64,000 bases of DNA from Stratiolaelaps scimitus (Eukaryota > Arthropoda > Arachnida > Mesostigmata > Laelapidae). The notes beneath the pieces were generated by a model. It ran no database searches, was not told the DNA's origin, and saw only the letters and a program-made list of their open reading frames with translations. Numbering within the stretch: position 1 is the first letter of the stretch; each line of letters opens with the position of its first letter. This document shows positions 55,656-64,000 of this stretch, in pieces. The translations under genes and the position numbers were made by a program. The DNA lies in assembly GCA_019614645.1 (NCBI GenBank), contig JABWDB010000031.1, forward strand, positions 248,001 through 312,000, in the 5' to 3' direction.

Positions 55656-57040
55656 CTAATGATTATTAACAAGTTATAACCTTCTGATCTGAGCGAAAGT
55701 CATTGTCAAAACCCGGCTGTGATGAAAATGGATTTGTCTTCATAGATGGCTGGGCAGTTTGGCTCAAATTCACGTGGAAAGTTTATCGCCAGATCAGCCA
55801 AATCCCGTATAAGCGTTGCTGTACTCGACTATGACTACGAGATGTGGACAACGTCGCATAGTTGTATGCCATAGTTTGGATACACCAGATATCGCCCATC
55901 AACACCGACGCATATCTGTATCCCTGAACACAGACACACACAGCAGACGAGGTGCGCGCCCTCACCCGTTAGGAGTTGGCACGTACTCAATCTGCAGAAC
56001 ATCTCAGACAAACCCATCCATATGAGGTCTCGGCCCACTCACATGTTCCGACAAGCAGCGTTGATGTATCGCTTTGCCGTGCTCGCGCCAACCTTGACGT
56101 GTGCTGCTGACCACCGAACCTTCTACGCCAGCTCAGACACCCCGGTAGCCGCTGCGGCAGTAGCGGCAGCAGCAGCAGCAGCAGCAGCAGTTTCTCTCGA
56201 TCGCGGGTCTGCGGGTATGACCGCTGTTATTATGTGTCGCTTCGTAGATATACAGCCTGCCTCTCCGCTTATTAGTCATTATCGCTCATTCTCCTGTGTC
56301 GGTGGATTCCGCCGTTCGATGACGGGGTCGCGAGTCTCGCGTATGCCCACATGACACGACATATAGCCACAACCGTCTACCTATGTACCCACCCTTGGTC
56401 CTCTCTCTCTGTCTCAGCCGATTCCCCCTCTACTGCCACCACCACATCCTCCTGCGCCCGTGGCCGTGTTTGACACGTGTCTTCGTGTCTTCTATATGAG
56501 ACCATATGATGGCCTACGGTCATTCGAACCACAGAATGGGTTCGTGGCTGTCTGACTGCCCGACTATGTATCAGCTAGTCTACATAGATTTCTGTCAATC
56601 GGTCGGTGTGCCCTTTTCTATGCAAGAGAGACCTGTTTCTGAGTCAATTGCTCAGAATGTTGATGCCTCATCTGATGATGCTTGTCTTTCTCGAGAAACA
56701 AATTCGCTGGTGTATTTTGGCGCATCCCAATCTGACCATGTTATGCTGAACGCTTCGTTTGATTTTGTTGGTATAATAAACATTTAGTTCATTTGGTGGC
56801 ATTGGCTTTTTCTCCGCATTCGTAACTAGAATGGCTACAGCGGTGGCTACGCATCGTGGTTCATCGCCCGAGTTCCCGACTTGCGGATTACGAGTAGTTA
56901 CTACTTCGGTAGAGGACGGTCGCGACGCAGAGAGGTTGCTACAGAAGCAAGGCTGAGCAGAAGGAGTCCCCGAGTAGCAAAAGACCGATTGCAGCGAACC
57001 ACCACCACCGCCACCGCCGCCGCCGCTTGAGGGCGCTCAC
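55656..57040. other. No confirmed gene; triplet repeats and CTCF-like motif
   Basis: GCA repeats at 56,155-56,192. Plus frames 56,022-56,354 and 56,506-56,787 have ATGs but no splice support; the second is AT-leaning and reads plausibly in part (ERPVSESIAQNVDASSDDA). ACC/GCC triplets at 57,001-57,026 lead into the motif at 57,023. Confidence 0.3.
57023..57036 (+). promoter_or_regulatory. CTCF-like motif, plus strand
   Basis: CCGCTTGAGGGCGC matches the 14-base CTCF consensus at 13 positions (T for the first A of the core). Confidence 0.3.
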
Positions 57041-57127
57041 CATATCGAGCGGGCCTGGCAGCGCTGGAGGCCAAGTCCGAGGCCGCTCAGGGAGTACCCA
57101 GCAATGCAGGCCGTTGCAGGCTATTGC
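57041..57127 (-). CDS. M1 candidate internal exon, 29 codons
   Basis: AATATTTTAG before 57,127 is a good acceptor and ATG|GTGAGC at 57,041 a fair donor. The 87-base segment is open with phase 0 at both ends and has strongly C/G-ending codons. It encodes a Pro-, Trp- and Cys-containing peptide (CNGLHCWVLPERPRTW within it). It is phase-compatible with the minus exons at 62,541 and 55,655. GC-rich DNA makes chance open frames more likely. Confidence 0.25.
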
Positions 57128-58121
57128 CTAAAATATTAGCGGCCCCATCGCTGTTCACCGGGTATCAACCAGCTATAAGCCAGTCATTCTGTTCGCGAAG
57201 CAGTCAGCAGTATTATACTATGATGGGGGTGCTAGCAATACAATACCATACAAAAGCAGAGAGGGAGAGAGAGAGGTCTGGCTAGTCCAAACAAGCGCCT
57301 GGCATTGGCAGTGGCAACATAGTGAGGGATAAGCGAGCTGCCGAGTGAAATTTTCTTCGTTGTTCATGTGCCAAGAACCTGTCTACCAACTGACATCAGC
57401 TATTGCAGCTACTCGGAGAATGCACAGCGATAGGTGTTTGAGACTCCAAGCTGCTTCTGAGTGCCTGGGTTTGGCCGCGAGACGAGAGGTGGTGATACAA
57501 GGATAACGAAGATATGGATGGAACAGCCAGCCAGCAGCAGCAGCAACCGCTGGGCCGCCGCCGGTCTGATCTGGCGGAGGCAGTCAGCTGGGAGTAATGT
57601 GGCGAGCGGTGCCCTCCATCGGCACCGTACCACCACAGTGGGCCGGTGGACTGCTTGCCTCAACTCGCTTCGCATGTATTGCTGGCTGGCTGGCTGGCTG
57701 GCTGATGCTGTCGCTTAGTAACTGACCGAAGAAGCTGTGTGCTTCATACATACTTGTACCGAAGCACAGGGAGTTCTCGAGCAGCGGGCGAGGTTGCCGA
57801 CGGAGCATAGTTTGCTTACAGTGTCCGACAACTCTCAGACCAGACACTCAGAGGCGAAGCCAGCGGATAGAACAGAGAGCAAGTGAAGAGGAGAGAGAGA
57901 AAGAGAGACCACGTACCACAGCGAGTCCGCGGAAATGAGCTGCCCGCACCAGCTGACGCCGCAGCTCCTAGCCTGGCCTGGGACAGTCCCCGGTCGCAGT
58001 CCTGTTCTTCATGTGGTGAATGATCGGACGCTGTAGAATAGGAAGCAAGGCGGGGAAAAAGACACGAAGACAGAGCCCCGCTGTAGAAGAGAACTGCTCG
58101 AGGGAGATCCTAGAGCACCTC
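57128..58121. other. No gene seen; CTGG tetranucleotide tract
   Basis: Short GA repeats at 57,256-57,275 and a CTGG tandem at 57,680-57,702. Frames at 57,409-57,847 overlap in both directions and are not called. Confidence 0.35.
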
Positions 58122-58123
58122 AG

Positions 58124-58184
<61 letters not shown>
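58122..58184 (+). repeat. Compound (TA)n-(GA)n microsatellite
   Basis: TA at 58,122-58,150 followed directly by GA with a TAGA interruption to about 58,184. Confidence 0.92.
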
Positions 58185-58355
58185 AAGACTAGACAAGCAC
58201 GATCTCCTATGCTCGTTCGAAGCAGTGCCATCCGTTGGCACCGCTGCCGAATTAATGATTTCACTGTGTGACCCTGAGGAAACGCGCGCCTCCGCCTGAG
58301 CGACATATCATTTGAGTCGGTGGTGAACGCCTGTTTTTCTACAGATTTATGTACA

Positions 58356-58390
<35 letters not shown>

Positions 58391-58912
58391 ATAGCTGTAT
58401 GGGCTCTGATGGCAAACTGTTCGACAAATCGGATGGAAAACTGAGACTTTTCTTGTCTATTTCGAGAGCAAACGGTCGTCAGTAAAACGGTGGAACCTTT
58501 AGATGAAGCCCGGAGGTAAAGGAACTTCCCTTTTGGGTGTGGTTGACACATCAGCTGCAATTAGAATCGAGTGGCAGACGTGGCTTCAGCAATTATACAT
58601 TCGTTCTTGCTGATCGTTGCGAGAGTGTAGCGGGTTCGTTGATCCATAGAAACTATTCACTACAGGAGTGGTATTTTTGTAACCGTGACCTGGCAAAAAA
58701 TTTCTATTTCTAATAAATGGGCTGAGCTACTTTGTCGTAGCTCGTAATGGCTCGGCCGGACGTTCGTTCGATTCGGAATAACGAAACCTGCTGAAATCGA
58801 GACGCAGTACGTCACACAGGCGAAGTAAAATAGCACTTGTTAGTTTGGACACAAATAAAGCTTAAAGCTGAAGGTGGCTGTCAATCTAGTGACGGGATAT
58901 ATATATATATGG
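58185..58912. other. No gene seen
   Basis: (TA)n at 58,359-58,387 and a short one at 58,897-58,911. The rest is mixed, with no supported gene. Confidence 0.45.
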
Positions 58913-59203
58913 ATGTCTATGCTGGTTATAGTGACTTTCCTATGGCAGGTCTTAGTTATGTGGCTCGCACCAGTTGGGGGCGAGCCACCATCCCAGAATC
59001 TGCAAATGAAACTTCGTCTGTTAGTCAGCACTTCGGTGAAAGGTTGGACCCCCGGGTGCGAGAGTGAACAAATTGCCCTTAAATTGTCACCAGCACGAGG
59101 ACTTACAGATCATGCACCTCATAGCGCTTGTCCACTGACACTCTTCATAGGCGAACCGGGCAACGTTCGAGATCTTGAAGTTGCTGCGACTTCAAAAACA
59201 TGA
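58913..59203 (+). CDS. Candidate small secreted protein, 96 residues, unknown
   Basis: Started from the ATG at 58,913 (another in-frame ATG is two codons on), the product begins with a classic signal-peptide-like run, SMLVIVTFLWQVLVMW, followed by LAPVGG where cleavage could occur. The mature part of about 73 residues has two Cys and mixed polar residues, with no domain I know. The frame ends at TGA. Codon use is acceptable. No splice sites define it, so it could be a single-exon gene, a first exon or chance. Confidence 0.28.
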   Translation: MSMLVIVTFLWQVLVMWLAPVGGEPPSQNLQMKLRLLVSTSVKGWTPGCESEQIALKLSPARGLTDHAPHSACPLTLFIGEPGNVRDLEVAATSKT

Positions 59204-60200
59204 CACTTCGCCTTTACACCTCGAAGGGAGAGAGATAACAGCGATGAATGCTCAATACATAATATATAGAGATATACACTCAGCGGTAGAGCTTATGATA
59301 TGTCCCTACAAGCGAGACGCCTCGTATTTAAGCTCTAATACACAGTGGGCCAGAGACGAGCAAGGGGTGCTTAAGTGAGCCTCTGAGTTCCGAGTTGCGG
59401 GCAGATTTATCGGAGATGAATGTCAAATGAACGCGGACTGATAATTTTTCGTCGACAGACAAACATTACATATATGAGTAAATTATTCCAAAAGACTTGA
59501 TCACTTTCGTCTTACATGTATTACTGTACCATAAACATAAATTCTGAGTTCCGTATAAATCTGATCACGAGCACTGAGCTAAACAATAGTAATCGTACTG
59601 TCGAATTCATTTCCTAAGCGTTACCTTCATGTGATGCCACAGTGATATAGAATATATACTCATGCACGCTTTCCGTTATCCTAAGCCCACCACGATAACT
59701 TCTTTTGCACCATCCGGCGTTCGCAGCGACGACATAGTATTCAGCCTTCGAATGTCATTTGCGTTAAACGCCGTGACCTCGAACGGCATCACCTACAATA
59801 TTAATATCTCCATGCTGATCATGTAACTGTTGAACTATGAGGAGGTGGCTGGATGAGAAATTGTCAGATTGAACAATTGGCATAGTTTCAGAACCGGTGA
59901 ACGACAAAAGAATAAGCAAATAACTGACACAGTCAATAGAGAATCACGTTAACACGAGTTAACATATACGATCATGAGATGCGTTGGTCATAGCATGAGA
60001 CCTTTCGGACAGGCTTTCGAATCCCGCCTCAATCTAGAGTCCACGCCATTGGTCTCAGTGCACCGATTAGCAATTATATCCACCCTTCCACCGATACATC
60101 TACATAAGCAGGTCTCGTTGCTGCCCCGTAATCGCCGTTCTCGCTAGACGTTAAGACCCACCCCGTTCGTAAATGTAATACTTCCCCCGCTGGAGCCCTA
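59204..60200. other. AT-rich, no gene seen
   Basis: AT-rich DNA. A T-arm-like TTTCGAATCCC near 60,014 sits after a possible A-box-like word but has no second copy here. Confidence 0.45.
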
Positions 60201-61646
60201 CACCGTGCAGTGGTTCTCACATCCGTCCGGTGAGAAAGTGCGCCACCCCGCTCCGTAGAGGGAGCAGCCGTCTCTTCCGAAAGCCCCCCTATATGATTTT
60301 CTCCAGCAGGCGATCGTCGTGTAGGTGTCGGCCTCGACCTCCCAATGCCCTCTCGTCTCCGATCCTTCTTCGGATACATCGGAGTGACTCAGCCAACCAG
60401 CCACCCACCACTTTCCCTGCCGCTGTCCGAGTCGTATCCGGCAATGTCGTCGTCATTCGCCACTTCTGTCGGTCTCAGAATCGACTGGTTTTTTTTTTTA
60501 TTCGACTCCCTCCCTCGTCGACAGCTCCTCGTACCCCTCGTACCCATAGCGTTAGCCACCGTTCCAAGTCAACGACGGGTTTTGTGCCATCTAGGAGACC
60601 ATCGACCAATCGGCCAGCAGTTCGAGTTTGCAGCTTAGCCACGAGGTGGCGCCCACATCGGTGACTATCTCGGGGGTTGCTCTGAGAAGATGGGGATCGC
60701 GTCTGGGCGATGAGGGTGCTGATCGGGGTTAAGCACTTAATTTGGTTGTGCAAATATCGTCGCTGCTGCTGCTGTTGCCGCTGCTGGCACTCTTCCACTC
60801 ATCGCCTGGTGTGCGCTCGGCGCTCCAGCGCAGGTTCTTCTCGCCTTCTTCTTTTTTTCAGTCGTATAGCAGCCTGGGTTTCCCCGTGGAAAAAGGACCG
60901 AGAGGGTAGGCAGGTAGGCAAATGGAAGTGATAAGAATCTCGACGAACTCCGCTTTTCAGCTCTCCACGCAGTCGCCTCCTTCTTCGTTGGGGCCCCATA
61001 CTACAACGCGGCCAGTAGCTCTACACAGGAGCGAAGCGGAGAGCGCCTGGCACGACAGGACCGCGGAGGGACGAAGGGACGTTATGGGCCTGCACCGCCC
61101 ACATAGGATCAGCCGGGGGAACGCATCCGGATAGCGAGACGATGCGGTTGGAGTCGTTGACGGCGGCAGCGAGAGCTACTACAGCTCAGCTCCTCCGTTG
61201 AGCGATCTGATAAAAAAAATATAGCGGGTGACGTTCCCTCTGGGAACGACAACGAAGATAGAGGACAGCAGCCCTCGGAGCGCGCAGGGCTTCCCTCTGG
61301 AGTCCGTCCCGCGCGGTCTGCGGTGCGCGGCGGGTGGGCGAGCGTCCACGCGGGTGAAGGCCCGCGGGATGGCCACGATCGGCAGTTAGGTTAGACCACT
61401 AGACATAAATCAAGTGAGTGTATCGGACGACGGCCTTACGGGTTTGCTTACTACACGCCGAGCCTAAAAATGCTCTACTTGGCTGTACCATGGCACGGGG
61501 TCGAACGGTTATGTCTATCTGTCCGTCGGAGTGCCCTGTCAAGCAACAACTTGGCCGGCTCCATAGTTCACACAAAAAAGGTAATGAATGACAGTAAACG
61601 CAAACGCAGGTACGGCGGACACATACGTGTGTCTATACGTGCTTAG
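60201..61646. other. GC-rich island, no gene confirmed
   Basis: CpG-rich DNA with overlapping frames on both strands (for example 60,230-60,664, 60,475-60,798 minus, 60,922-61,134). A CTCF-like motif is at 60,639 and a 7-bp hairpin (CGTTCCC/GGGAACG) at about 61,234-61,250. A promoter or leader reading is possible. Confidence 0.35.
60639..60652 (+). promoter_or_regulatory. CTCF-like motif, plus strand, best match in window
   Basis: CCACGAGGTGGCGC fits the consensus CCNCNAGRKGGCGC at every position. Confidence 0.38.
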
Positions 61647-61860
61647 TCATTAAGGCACGAGTTGTCGCACGACGATGATGCGGACGATGTCGAGGAGAAA
61701 TCGACCCACGGGACACTCGCTGTTAACTCGCTACTGGGCTCGTTCCGGCTGTTGACAGCGGTCGCTTCATCGACGAACGACGACAGCTATAGTTGTCCAG
61801 GAGGACCCTCTCCTTCTTCTATATTCGAATGGAGATTAGTCACGTCACTCGAGTTTCTCG
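61647..61860 (+). CDS. Candidate internal exon, acidic start, unknown protein
   Basis: TACGTGCTTAG precedes and CTCG|GTGAGA follows. The 214-base segment is open in one frame, entry phase 0, exit phase 1, 71 codons. The peptide starts with an acidic cluster (ELSHDDDADDVEEKS), then NSLLGSFRLLTAVAS, then a Ser/Pro-rich part. Codon use is best in the first half. Without splicing the frame continues to 62,039 through a CGCC repeat. Unrecognised. It lies opposite the putative M1 minus gene. Confidence 0.3.
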
Positions 61861-62540
61861 GTGAGAAGGCCCGACAACGGGGAACTGGGGCTCCGAAGAA
61901 GGCCCCTCTGTTTACCACCGTTCGTTCGTTCGTGCGTCCGTTCGAGGGTGGGCCGGTTCGCCCGCCCGCCCGCCTGTCCGGCTGTTCGTCTGGGGGCGCC
62001 CAAACTTTTCCAAACGAGAGAACAACGAGAGAGAGATAGAGAGCAACCCTCGCCAGGATATTGGATGGAGGAACGTAGGCGGTCTGGTTCGGGCCAGAAG
62101 AGGGCAATGGTAATAAGCGGTGCTGCTTGAGACGTAACCCTATAGGAAACCGATACGTCTCAGGAGGAACTAACCTGAACAGGAAGGCGTAACAACTCCA
62201 GGGAAGGACAGGTAATTGACTTCATCCTATAGGAAACGATGAGACAACAAATGTAAGAGGGGATTTCAGCCTAGGTAGAAGGCGCAAGGCATGTGGTAAA
62301 TAGCAAGGCAGCATTGAAACGAAGAAAATACTACCTGAATAGCACTAAAGGTGCACGGCGAACAATATAGATCATGGCGGTCAGATGGGAGGCCGCTATG
62401 ATTAAATGACCGCTAGCAAAGTAGTCGATCCTGTCCATTTACCCAGGAGATTATTCACTGGCGTGCATAGGTCGGAGTGAGTGGCTGTTTCGCGGTTACC
62501 TTGGGTATAATAATACAAGTGAGGGTCATGTGGGACTTAC
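61861..62540. other. No gene seen
   Basis: CGCC repeats near 61,958-61,975, short GA at 62,025-62,043. The word CCTATAGGAAAC occurs at 62,140-62,151 and again at about 62,226-62,237. Confidence 0.4.
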
Positions 62541-62623
62541 CATTTGGCGAAATCGGTCAGGGATTGCTGCGAAGGAGTTAATTAATCTCTGCCCACAGTA
62601 ACTGGTATGGGAAAACGATCCAT
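62541..62623 (-). CDS. M1 candidate internal exon, 27 codons
   Basis: CGTTTGTAAACAG before 62,623 is a fair acceptor and AAATG|GTAAGT at 62,541 a consensus donor. The segment is open in one frame, entry phase 1, exit phase 0. It encodes GSFSHTSYCGQRLINSFAAI followed by seven more residues, which reads like real protein. It overlaps the end of the 155-codon minus frame at 62,578 in a different register, so both cannot be right as they stand. Confidence 0.3.
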
Positions 62624-63045
62624 CTGTTTACGAACGAGCACTTCGTTACAAGTGACGCCAGGACAGCCTTCGTCAGAGGGCAACAAACCTCTCGTAGATG
62701 GACACAGACGCCAGTGAAGGAAATCGAGGAGCCGCTTGGATTTGTCAGTTCAAAGTAACGAGAGGACGGGTCGATCGATAGCAGGATAGCACGACACTTG
62801 ATTACCGAATGAGTAACTCCTTGGGGGAGGCCACCAATGAGAGTGGACAAATCAGGCACTCCGGCGGTGAACAACGTCGAAGGAATTGACAGACCACTTG
62901 TTATAACGTCGCAGCTATCCGCTGAGCAAATGTACAGGACCTCTGAGACCCTTATGGCTAGGCCTGGCAGTTGCTTTATGTAGGGCATGGCCATTTGCGT
63001 GGTGGGGCTCGTACACATTTTTGCAAACAGGCTTAAATCATACAT
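62578..63045 (-). CDS. Unrecognised 155-codon ORF
   Basis: A true ATG at 63,045 opens a frame of 155 codons ending TAA. It is the longest minus-strand frame here that is not made of repeats. The product is neutral and moderately hydrophobic with eight Cys, and contains smooth protein-like stretches such as STLFTAGVPDLSTLIGGLP. There is no clear signal peptide, domain or transposon signature. The 3' end competes with the exon candidate at 62,541-62,623, which uses another frame. An exon of the same gene, cut before its stop by splicing, is one way to reconcile them, but no phase-compatible donor was found. Confidence 0.3.
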   Translation of the reverse strand: MYDLSLFAKMCTSPTTQMAMPYIKQLPGLAIRVSEVLYICSADSCDVITSGLSIPSTLFTAGVPDLSTLIGGLPQGVTHSVIKCRAILLSIDPSSRYFELTNPSGSSISFTGVCVHLREVCCPLTKAVLASLVTKCSFVNRWIVFPYQLLWAEIN

Positions 63046-63210
63046 ACATATGTTAATTATTATTATTATTACCTTCCTGTAATTATCTTTGTAATTGTCC
63101 CTTCTTTGTTTTCATACCTAACCGCCCCTTAGATCGAACGGGGTCCACCCTGAAGTTCATTCTGTCTTTCGTCATGTGTATTTTGTTTGATCCCAGAACC
63201 CCAGACCCCG
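63046..63210. other. No gene seen
   Basis: ATT triplets at 63,055-63,072, then mixed DNA leading into the SINE. Confidence 0.5.
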
Positions 63211-63382
63211 GTGGTGGCCTGGTGGCGCATTCGTGTGCGTCTGCCTTGCACGCGGAGGAGAGACACGTAGGTGCACGGGTTCGATCCCCACCGTTGCGCA
63301 TTTGCATTTAGAGGAGGGGTCCGTCTTACGAAGCAATGCCGAAAGCAGTTGTACAGCGGCTGAGCCACTGGCTGAAAGTTCG
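63211..63382 (+). mobile_element. SINE family B, best copy, tRNA-derived
   Basis: A box TGGCGCATTCG (63,223-63,233) and perfect B box GGTTCGATCCC (63,278-63,288) are 55 bases apart. The head contains GTCTGCCTTGCACGCGGAGG, an anticodon-arm-like stretch with TGC where a tRNA-Ala anticodon would be. The body (GCATTTGCATTTAGAGGAG to CAATGCCGAAAGCAGTTGTAC) matches the copies at 35.1 and 37.0 kb. Acceptor-stem pairing is not kept, so it is a SINE head rather than a tRNA gene. Confidence 0.8.
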
Positions 63383-64000
63383 ACCGAGAACATTAGGGCA
63401 CAGAAGCATACTCTAAGCTAGTCGACTGGTGAACGATGGAAGTTTCATTTTTTCTCTGCTGCCCTGAATCTGACACTCGTTCATTTCGCAACGTCGCGTG
63501 GTGCGTGGACATCAACTGTCGGTTAGGCCTATTCTGTATTATACAATATCATGATCAATACGATGGTGCTGTTATCGTAAGCAAATCGAATTTCTGTTCT
63601 TTCTGTTTCTTTGAAATATGATTACATAGATTACGCTATGCAGCAAAGTAAGCCAATGTTAATTTTTTTGGCGCAGAATCCTAAAAAGTTTGTGTTTTCC
63701 ATTAACTGCACCTCTGCTCTGGCGACCAGCTCATCATTTTGAACTCGATTGTCACATACGCCGGTGTCGGAATTGTGATTTCACAGTCGAATAATTCTGG
63801 TAAACTCGCTAACGAAACTGACCCGTGAGGACGCCTATACAAAAAAAATAGCAACTTTAGCGACTAGCCGGCTCCAAACGGTGTATACGTTGTTCTTGAA
63901 AATGTCGAGTTCTATCTTTTTGCATCAATCAAGTTCTATCTTTTTGCAGGTCAAATTACGACAGTTGTGTGATACTTTCGACATGTTATATTGATGCGGT
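63383..64000. other. Right edge, no gene confirmed
   Basis: AT-leaning DNA. A short 24-base tandem duplication at 63,908-63,948 ends in an acceptor-like site. One frame after it is open to the window end. Confidence 0.4.
63908..63948 (+). repeat. Tandem duplication of a splice-acceptor-like sequence
   Basis: AGTTCTATCTTTTTGCA occurs at 63,908-63,924 and 63,932-63,948, period 24. The second copy continues as GCAG|G, a pyrimidine-rich acceptor at 63,949. Confidence 0.7.

Noticed and set aside
59996..60040. tRNA-like T arm (TTTCGAATCCC) with a possible A box
   Set aside because: One extra base in the B box, poor overall fold and no second copy in the window.
1..64000. CRISPR arrays, bacterial operons, phage or viral genes
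   Set aside because: No regularly spaced direct repeats with unique spacers, no packed gene order, and no recognisable prokaryotic or viral domains in any frame.

Overview
The window looks like a piece of an animal nuclear genome, most likely an arthropod. The reasons are dense (TA)n, (CT)n and CAG/CAA microsatellites, mid-range base composition, tRNA-derived SINEs, a decayed LINE, no operon-like packing, and short open frames bounded by GT-AG splice signals. A mite or other chelicerate is a guess. There is no rRNA, no intact tRNA gene, no CRISPR array and no bacterial or phage gene.

Most of the window is intergenic or intronic. Left part (1-15,600): microsatellite-rich, with weak exon candidates at 8390, 9400, 13,684 and 14,018 and an 18-bp hairpin at 10,897. 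A GC-rich island at 15.6-17.7 kb carries a 114-codon reading frame with a basic start, long GAG/GAC repeats and CTCF-like motifs. From 17.7 to 31.4 kb there is mainly AT-rich DNA with microsatellites and SINE pieces. At 31.8-34.8 kb three plus-strand exon candidates with compatible phases suggest the 3' part of an unrecognised membrane-protein gene (P1). SINEs and a small hairpin-plus-poly(A) insertion follow to 37.5 kb. A dead non-LTR retrotransposon lies on the minus strand at 39.76-42.36 kb. At 45.4-43.7 kb is a possible two-exon minus-strand gene (M2) whose first exon has a Kozak-like ATG and a consensus donor. A CAG-rich leader at 46.8-47.75 kb ends in a tiny ATG exon with a GTAAGT donor. 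A pyrimidine-skewed GC-rich island follows at 48.7-50.2 kb, with two divergent CTCF-like motifs at its right end. From 51 to 63 kb there are scattered exon candidates on both strands, including a phase-compatible minus chain (M1). The right edge holds a SINE and a duplicated splice-acceptor-like sequence.

No gene here could be assigned to a known family except the LINE. All exon calls rest on open frames, splice consensus, phase agreement and codon quality judged by eye. Chance matches are expected in 64 kb, and confidences are set with that in mind. The SINE families were defined by comparing copies inside the window.
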